In this document: piece after piece, positions 5,198-9,824 of the stretch | How positions within the stretch are numbered: position 1 is the first letter of the stretch | How the letters are laid out: the number at the start of each line of letters is the position of its first letter | NCBI GenBank assembly: GCA_002430835.1 | Contig: DJDA01000154.1 | Coordinates: 1-9,824 of the forward strand | Direction: 5' to 3' | Length of the DNA stretch: 9,824 nucleotides | From: Brevundimonas sp. UBA5936 | Lineage (GTDB): Bacteria > Pseudomonadota > Alphaproteobacteria > Caulobacterales > Caulobacteraceae | Position numbers and translations under genes: made by a program | Notes under the pieces: model-generated | The model's database searches: none | The model's input: the letters and a program-made list of their open reading frames with translations, nothing else | What the model was told of the DNA's origin: nothing

Positions 5198-8100
5198 TCA
5201 GAACCGGAAGCTGACGCGGCCGGTCAGGCGGTGGTCTTTGTAGTCGTCGTTGAAGACGCCCGAGTAGCCGACCTCGATGTTGGTCGACTTGCTTGCTTCG
5301 ATGTTGAAGCCCAGGCCCGCCTGCAGCGCGCCCGAGTTCAGGTCGGCGCCTTCGACGCGGAACACCGGGCCGTCCGAGAAGGCCGCATTGAACACGGGGC
5401 CGTCGCCGCTCAGGTCTTCGGTCCAGGCCAGGTGGCCGATCGCCGACAGCGCCGGACGGCCGTTGCCGCCCGCCAGGTGTGTCTCGGAGCGCAGACCCGC
5501 CGTCAGCAGGTCCGAGGTCTGGGAAACGTCGCCCGACAGGGCCGCGTCGCCGCCGCGCTCGACCACGTCCGCATCGTATTCGACGCGGGTGTAGTTCAGG
5601 TACGGCTCCAGCACGGTCGAGGCCATGACCGACTTGCGCCACGACACTTCGCCGTAGGCCTGCCAGGCTTCGCCGTCATAGCGGCCGGTCAACTGCTCGT
5701 TGAAGCGGTTCAGCGAAGCCGAACGGTCGGTGCGCGTGCGCGAATCCATCCAGGCGCCGCCCAGGCGGAAGTCGAAGCCGCCCAGCGTCGCGGCGCCGTA
5801 GACGCCGATGTGCTGGGTCTTGACCTCGCCCGTCGAACGCAGGCGGTTGGCGCGGATTTCCGACTGGCTCTCACCGACGGCGACGCCGATGTGGGCGCGG
5901 CCGTTCAGCGTCTTCTCGACGCCGGCCAGATAGCCGGTGGCCTCGCTGCGGAAGCCGGCCAGTTCGCCGTTGTCCTGACGCCCGCTGCCGAACACCCCCG
6001 AGGCCCAGACGGGGACGCCGCGACCGTCGGTCGCTTGCGTCGTGCCGTTGCGGCCGCGCGTCAGCATGGCGTCGCGGATGAAGCGCGAGTCGCCTGAAGC
6101 CACGCCCGCCAGGGTGGCGTGAACCTCGCCCGTCAGGCTGTTCAGGGCGCCGCGGACGTTGTCGGCGCTGCCGTCCAGGATGGCGTCTTCCAGCGCCGTG
6201 TTGCGGCCCGCCGGCGGGTTGGTCATGGCCTCGCCGGTCATGACGTCCAGGGCCGCGCCGACCGACTTCTGGTTCGGCGTCACGCCGACCGAGGCGATGG
6301 TCACGTCGTTACGCGCCAGCGTCAGCTGCACGGCCTTGTCGCTGTAGGTCAGGATCGGCTTCAGGAAGGCCAGGTCGCTTTCGGCCCCCGCGAAGACGCC
6401 GGTGACGCCGCCCTCGGACTGCAGGATGTCCATCCGGGTGCGCAGGTTCCACTCGCCCTGGTCAGCCTTCAGGATGACCTTGCCGCCCTCCAGCGTCGTC
6501 GCGCCTTCGACGGCGACGCGCGAGTGCTGGGCGCCGTTCACGCTGGAGCGAATCCACAGATAGGAGCCGTCCTTGAACACCAGGTTGTCGGCGATGGTCA
6601 GCGTGCCGAACGGGTTAGCCGTATCGCCCGGCGACAGAACCCCGCCCTTGTCGACAACCACGTCGGCCAGACGGCCCACGCCGCCCAGCATACCCAGGTC
6701 GGCCACGGTCGAGGTCGAGTTGATCAGGCTGCCGTTGACGGTCAGCAGGCCGCCCTCGACGCGGGTCGCGCCGGTGTAGTCGTTGGCGCCCGTCAGGACC
6801 AGCTCGCCGCCGCCCTTCTTGACGATGCCGCCGATGTCGTCCGGGTATTCGGCCAGAACCTCGGCCGAATAGCGGTCGCGCGCATCGCCGATATCGTTGC
6901 TCCACACATCGACCGTACCGACGCGCACCTCGACGTCGCGCACGGCGCGCAGAGCCGTCGGGCCTTTCAGCGCGACCTCCATCTGCGGCGCGCCCCAGCC
7001 GGACCTCAGGTCCACGCCCGGCGTGTCCAGGTCCAGCGAGCTGGACACCAGGATGTCGCCGATCAGGGCCGTGTCATACTCGGCGAAATTCTCCATCAGC
7101 AGGGCGGCGAAGCCCGCGACGTTGGGCCCAGCCATCGACGTGCCCGTATAGGCGGCGTAATCCGGCCCCGTGAAGGTGACCAGCGTCTCCAGGCGCTCCA
7201 TCAGCAGGGCGTTGGCCTGGGTCAGGACATCAGACGAGAACTCCGGCGTCAGGATGGCCATGTTGCCGGTCGAGGTCAGCAGACCCGCCAGTTGCGAGGT
7301 GAAGCCGTCCGGGTCGTTGAGACGACCGCCGGAGATCAGGGTGATGGCCACGGCCTCTTCGGCCACGCGACGACGCGCAGCGGCCTCGTCGAACGGAAGA
7401 CCGGCGTCTTCAGCGGCGTATTTGGCGTTCAGATAGGTGTTCAGCGCGCCCAGGAAGCGGTTCACCGAAGCGGCCTGCAACGCCGCGACCGTCGTCGCCG
7501 TATAGAGCGGGCGATAGTCGGCCGGACGGTACTGGGCCACGATGGCGTCGAAATCGAATTCGAAGCCGGGCACCGCCGACACGATCTGGTGGCCCGGCCC
7601 GGCGACGCACCAGGTTGCGCTCTGGCCGCAGAAGCTGGTCGAGGGGCTGGGCGTCAGGTCACCCGTGTAGTTGGCCACCGACAGCCAGTTGGAGCGCAGG
7701 CGCGCATCCGACATGGGAGCCAGCGCATCGATGCTGGCGTGGACGCCGTAGCCGTTGCCGGCCGAGAAGACGACCAGGACGTCGTGGTCCAGAACCGGCT
7801 TGTAGAGATCGCCGAGATCCTCGCCGAGGAGGCCTTTCACGACGTCCGCCGGCGCGTCGTAGGGAATGTTGTTCCCCGACCCCCAGCTGTTGTTGATGAT
7901 CCGGACTTCGCCCGTATTGGCCAGGTCGATGATGTTCTCCAACGGCGTGCTGACAGTGTCGCCGTTGATGAGGGCGTCGCGGAACCACAGGAAGTCGCCG
8001 GCGGCGAAGTTGGTCGTGGCCGAATAGATGTTGGCGCCGAAGGCGTTGCCGAACATGGCCTCGCCTTCGATGCGGGCGCCGCCGATGGTGCCGGCGACGT

Positions 8101-8506
8101 GGGTGCCGTGGCCTTCCCAGCCGCGACGCGGGTTGATGCGGCCGTCGTTGCCGTAGTCGCCCGAGACGACCGTGTTCAGGCCCTTGATCTTGCCTTCCCC
8201 GCCGAACAGCGGGTGATCCATGTAGACGCCCGCGTCATTGACGCCGATCGTCAGCCCCTTGCCCGACAGGCCCAGAGCGTAGGCGTGCTCTAGCCCCAGA
8301 TAAGCCTTGGAGTAGTCGACCGAGAACTGGGCGTCTTCGCGCCAGGACGTCAGCGCCGCGTCGTAGTCCGCAGTGCGCGACCCGTCCGCCATGTAGAACC
8401 CGCCCGGCGGCGGCGTAACACTCGTCTGAGCGGAAACATCACTCGCCCACACAAGGGCGGAACCGGCGGCCGCAACAAGCAGGCCCGCCTTGAACGCGTT
8501 AATCAT
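5198..8506 (-). CDS. Subtilisin-family (S8) serine protease autotransporter
   Basis: A 1102-residue type V secreted protease. Residues 1-26 form a signal peptide (MINAFKAGLLVAAAG..., cleavage likely at VSA/Q). The S8 domain follows: Asp91 in VNDAG, His133 in GHGTHVAG, oxyanion Asn251 in SAGNG, and Ser457 in GTSMAGPNVAG, so the triad is complete. C293 and C300 may form a disulfide. About 130 residues (316-444) are inserted just before the serine motif. A short beta-helix with an autotransporter repeat (LTGANDYTGATRVEGG) spans about 560-735, a helical linker with LTGEVHATL about 745-820, and the beta-barrel about 835-1102, ending in the outer-membrane signature VSFRF with final Phe. It would export itself through the outer membrane; substrate is unknown. 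I choose the ATG at 8506, with GGGGA a few bases upstream, over a GTG four codons earlier. It appears to be transcribed alone: 309 bases separate it from the upstream gene and strong hairpins follow it. Confidence 0.95.
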   Translation of the reverse strand: MINAFKAGLLVAAAGSALVWASDVSAQTSVTPPPGGFYMADGSRTADYDAALTSWREDAQFSVDYSKAYLGLEHAYALGLSGKGLTIGVNDAGVYMDHPLFGGEGKIKGLNTVVSGDYGNDGRINPRRGWEGHGTHVAGTIGGARIEGEAMFGNAFGANIYSATTNFAAGDFLWFRDALINGDTVSTPLENIIDLANTGEVRIINNSWGSGNNIPYDAPADVVKGLLGEDLGDLYKPVLDHDVLVVFSAGNGYGVHASIDALAPMSDARLRSNWLSVANYTGDLTPSPSTSFCGQSATWCVAGPGHQIVSAVPGFEFDFDAIVAQYRPADYRPLYTATTVAALQAASVNRFLGALNTYLNAKYAAEDAGLPFDEAAARRRVAEEAVAITLISGGRLNDPDGFTSQLAGLLTSTGNMAILTPEFSSDVLTQANALLMERLETLVTFTGPDYAAYTGTSMAGPNVAGFAALLMENFAEYDTALIGDILVSSSLDLDTPGVDLRSGWGAPQMEVALKGPTALRAVRDVEVRVGTVDVWSNDIGDARDRYSAEVLAEYPDDIGGIVKKGGGELVLTGANDYTGATRVEGGLLTVNGSLINSTSTVADLGMLGGVGRLADVVVDKGGVLSPGDTANPFGTLTIADNLVFKDGSYLWIRSSVNGAQHSRVAVEGATTLEGGKVILKADQGEWNLRTRMDILQSEGGVTGVFAGAESDLAFLKPILTYSDKAVQLTLARNDVTIASVGVTPNQKSVGAALDVMTGEAMTNPPAGRNTALEDAILDGSADNVRGALNSLTGEVHATLAGVASGDSRFIRDAMLTRGRNGTTQATDGRGVPVWASGVFGSGRQDNGELAGFRSEATGYLAGVEKTLNGRAHIGVAVGESQSEIRANRLRSTGEVKTQHIGVYGAATLGGFDFRLGGAWMDSRTRTDRSASLNRFNEQLTGRYDGEAWQAYGEVSWRKSVMASTVLEPYLNYTRVEYDADVVERGGDAALSGDVSQTSDLLTAGLRSETHLAGGNGRPALSAIGHLAWTEDLSGDGPVFNAAFSDGPVFRVEGADLNSGALQAGLGFNIEASKSTNIEVGYSGVFNDDYKDHRLTGRVSFRF

Positions 8507-8622
8507 AGATCCCCACACAAGCGAAAATGACTATTTCAAGAGAGGTCGCCTCCGTCCCGACAGCTGTAGCCGCCGCTCCACGCGCCCCTCTCTGAAGCAT
8601 TTGAGACGGAAACCTCCGCCTA

Positions 8623-8678
8623 CTGTCAATCGCAGAACGCAGATCATTCTGTCAGACGCCGCTTCCCCAAAACTGTCA
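8623..8678 (-). repeat. Three direct copies of TGACAG in the autotransporter upstream region
   Basis: Read on the - strand, TGACAG occurs at 8678-8673, 8654-8649 and 8628-8623, at intervals of 24 and 26 bases in the same orientation. The last overlaps the TTGACA hexamer. They could be binding half-sites, alternative -35 elements, or chance: a hexamer three times in 56 bases is notable but not proof. Confidence 0.4.
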
Positions 8679-8695
8679 CGCTTGAGTGTGCCGAA

Positions 8696-8714
8696 ATTGG
8701 AATTTCTCTCCAAT
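8696..8714. promoter_or_regulatory. Dyad ATTGGA-N7-TCCAAT, possible operator
   Basis: ATTGGA at 8696-8701 and TCCAAT at 8709-8714 are perfect 6-base inverted repeats separated by 7 bases, in an AT-rich stretch about 190 bases upstream of the autotransporter start. The form would suit a dimeric DNA-binding regulator, and the spacing is compatible with LysR-type sites. No regulator gene is in the window. Confidence 0.35.
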
Positions 8715-8815
8715 CCCCGCCCCTCATGACCCAGAGGCGCCCGACACACACATCAAGCCGCCATTTCTTCGCCAGAATTGAGCCACAACAGCGTCAATAC
8801 GTCGCACTTCTCGCC

Positions 8816-9715
8816 TTAGGGTTGAAGCAGCCCTTGAGCCTCGGCCCAGCGAATCAACGGTTTACGAGGCCAGCACAACAGCCAGGAGCAGGCGCTGTAT
8901 TCGCCCGTCTCGATCATGGCGCGGCGCGTGGGCGAGGAGGCGGAGGCGCGCTCGTCGTGGATCTCGCCGCCGCCCTGATGGATCATGAAGGCGCCGTTCT
9001 TCGTCGGCGTGGCGCGCAGATAGGTCAGGCGCGGGCTGATGGTCTCCAGCGGCGGATCGAAGAACCAGCTGGAGCCGATGACGCCCGCCAGTTCCGGCCG
9101 CGTCTTCAACAGGGCGGCGGCGGCGGCCCAGTTGCGCTCCCAACCCGCTTCGTTGAAATCCGACAGGTCGCGCGCCTCGGTGTGCGTCTCGAGCCAAGGT
9201 CGCCAGCCGCCCGCCTGAACCCAGCCGATCAGCGGACCGGGACCGCGCCCGCCCAGCATGTGCCGCACCACCAGCCCCGGCCCGACGGGCGAGGACAGGT
9301 CCAGCATCTGGGTGTTGCTGCCCGGCACGCTGAGCGCCAGGGACACCCGCACGTCCTTGGCCCAGAAGTCGGGATCATACGGGTCCGCCCCGCTGTCCAG
9401 ATAGGCGGCGAGCCGGTCCACATAGGTCGGATAGCCCGCCAGCACGGCCTGCGGCAGGCGCTCGGCGGCGATGCGGCCGGGCAGCTCCAGCGCCCAGGCG
9501 GCGATCAGGCCGCGCCTCTGGTCGTCGTTCGCGCCCTCGCCCAGCAGGCCGTCGACGGTGCGGGCGGCCAGTTCGAAATCCCAGTGCGGGGCGACCTCGG
9601 CGGCGGCGCGGGCGGCGGCGTCCTTGAGCTCGTTCACGCGGGCGCGGTCGGCGGGCGACAGGCGCGACAGGGCGCGTTCAAAGGCGGCGGTCTGTTCGGG
9701 CGAGAGCTGGGTCAT
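8816..9715 (-). CDS. Conserved-looking protein of unknown function, 299 aa
   Basis: I do not recognise a named family. The ATG at 9715 gives a 299-residue protein; the frame is open further upstream, but MTQLSPEQTAAFERAL looks like a natural N-terminus. Residues 1-95 are mostly helical and alanine rich. Residues 105-180 contain DPYDPDFWAKDVRVSLALSV and a glycine-rich stretch (HMLGGRGPGPLIGW), followed by many tryptophans. The C-terminal half has VIGSSWFFDPPLETISPRL at 212-230, MIHQGGGEIHDERA at 244-257 and a final LLCWPRKPLIRWAEAQG. There is no signal peptide, membrane segment, repeat or recognised nucleotide-binding or catalytic motif; a cytosolic protein is likely. Codon use matches the neighbours, so it appears native. 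It lies upstream of the autotransporter on the same strand, but the 309-bp gap argues against one operon. The SSWFFDP...SPRL pattern gives an impression of similarity to uncharacterised proteobacterial proteins; this is from memory and uncertain. Confidence 0.85.
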   Translation of the reverse strand: MTQLSPEQTAAFERALSRLSPADRARVNELKDAAARAAAEVAPHWDFELAARTVDGLLGEGANDDQRRGLIAAWALELPGRIAAERLPQAVLAGYPTYVDRLAAYLDSGADPYDPDFWAKDVRVSLALSVPGSNTQMLDLSSPVGPGLVVRHMLGGRGPGPLIGWVQAGGWRPWLETHTEARDLSDFNEAGWERNWAAAAALLKTRPELAGVIGSSWFFDPPLETISPRLTYLRATPTKNGAFMIHQGGGEIHDERASASSPTRRAMIETGEYSACSWLLCWPRKPLIRWAEAQGLLQP

Positions 9716-9716
9716 G

Positions 9717-9733
9717 GCGGCCAGCTTGGCCGC
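9717..9733. other. Short hairpin directly upstream of the 9715 start
   Basis: GCGGCCA (9717-9723) and TGGCCGC (9727-9733) form a perfect 7-bp stem with a 3-base loop, beginning one base before the start codon of the unknown gene. No Shine-Dalgarno is visible there. It could limit ribosome access, or simply reflect GC-rich sequence. Confidence 0.4.
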
Positions 9734-9747
9734 AGGGGCTGTAAATC

Positions 9748-9761
9748 CGGTTAAATAACCG
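9748..9761. promoter_or_regulatory. Dyad CGGTTA-AA-TAACCG
   Basis: A perfect 14-base palindrome-like dyad with an AT-rich centre, 33 bases upstream of the ATG at 9715. It overlaps the stop codon (9753-9751) of the possible upstream gene. It could be a regulator site or contain a -10 element for the unknown gene; nothing shows which. Confidence 0.35.
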
Positions 9762-9824
9762 CACGCGGTTCGATATCCGGCGCGCCCAGCACCACAGGCC
9801 GCGCCCACCAGCCCGGCCGATCCA
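9751..9824 (-). CDS. Possible C-terminal fragment of an upstream gene
   Basis: On the - strand one frame entering from the window edge reads 23 residues including WWARPVVLGAPDIEPRAVI and stops at TAA (9753-9751), 35 bases before the start of the unknown gene. The spacing would suit an operon. It is too short to identify, GC at third positions is only moderate, and the frame of the downstream gene is also open here, so this is a weak call. Confidence 0.35.
   Translation of the reverse strand, partial: DRPGWWARPVVLGAPDIEPRAVI

Larger units (their letters stand above)
8507..8815 (-). promoter_or_regulatory. 309-bp gap upstream of the autotransporter
   Basis: No convincing gene lies here; the longest frames have no recognisable content. 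Base composition is clearly more AT-rich than the flanking genes, as expected for a regulatory region. On the - strand TTGACA at 8629-8624 is a perfect -35 hexamer, but the sequence 17 bases further (TCTCAA) is a poor -10. The gap also holds a dyad at 8696-8714 and three copies of TGACAG. I see no clear terminator for the upstream gene 8816-9715 within it. The autotransporter promoter is probably here, but I cannot fix its position. Confidence 0.55.

Noticed and set aside
6119..8293. A 724-codon open frame on the + strand opposite the autotransporter gene
   Set aside because: It is an antisense shadow produced by GC-rich codons. Its translation is a low-complexity mix of G, R, A, V, Q and H without any domain, while the - strand frame encodes a complete autotransporter.
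8531..8749. A 72-codon - strand frame in the gap before the autotransporter
   Set aside because: It has no recognisable content or good ribosome site and overlaps promoter-like elements in AT-richer sequence; considered non-coding.

Overview
The window reads as chromosomal DNA of a GC-rich alphaproteobacterium, most likely a Caulobacterales member such as Brevundimonas. The evidence is the high GC with G/C-ending codons, the split alpha/beta glycyl-tRNA synthetase, a TTGAC/CTA-type promoter resembling the Caulobacter housekeeping consensus, and short palindromic intergenic repeats of a kind common in this group. The genus is an inference from gene content and style.

Layout. From 1 to 943 the + strand carries the tail of an unidentified gene, a monothiol CGFS glutaredoxin (grxD) and a hotdog-fold thioesterase. 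These converge on a 145-bp composite inverted repeat (948-1092). From 4100 down to 1132 the - strand carries glyQ and glyS, overlapping by one base, which encode the two subunits of glycyl-tRNA synthetase. Divergent from glyQ, across about 110 bp, is a NodB-fold polysaccharide deacetylase without a signal peptide (4212-4958). It converges on a second, unrelated composite inverted repeat (4968-5098), which is followed by the rho-independent terminator of the next - strand gene. From 8506 down to 5198 is a secreted subtilisin-family (S8) autotransporter of about 1100 residues with signal peptide, protease domain, a short beta-helix stretch and a C-terminal barrel. Its 309-bp upstream gap is visibly more AT-rich and holds dyads and repeated hexamers. 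Upstream of that is a conserved-looking protein of unknown function (9715 down to 8816). The last bases may hold the end of a further - strand gene.

How the parts relate. GlyQ and GlyS form one enzyme. grxD and the thioesterase probably share a transcript but have no obvious shared pathway. The autotransporter has its own strong terminator and probably its own promoter. There is no phage, transposase, CRISPR or defence cassette. The points most worth a second look are the roughly 130-residue helical insertion inside the protease catalytic domain just before the active-site serine, the two composite inverted repeats of different sequence but similar architecture at the two convergent junctions, and the unidentified 299-residue protein.
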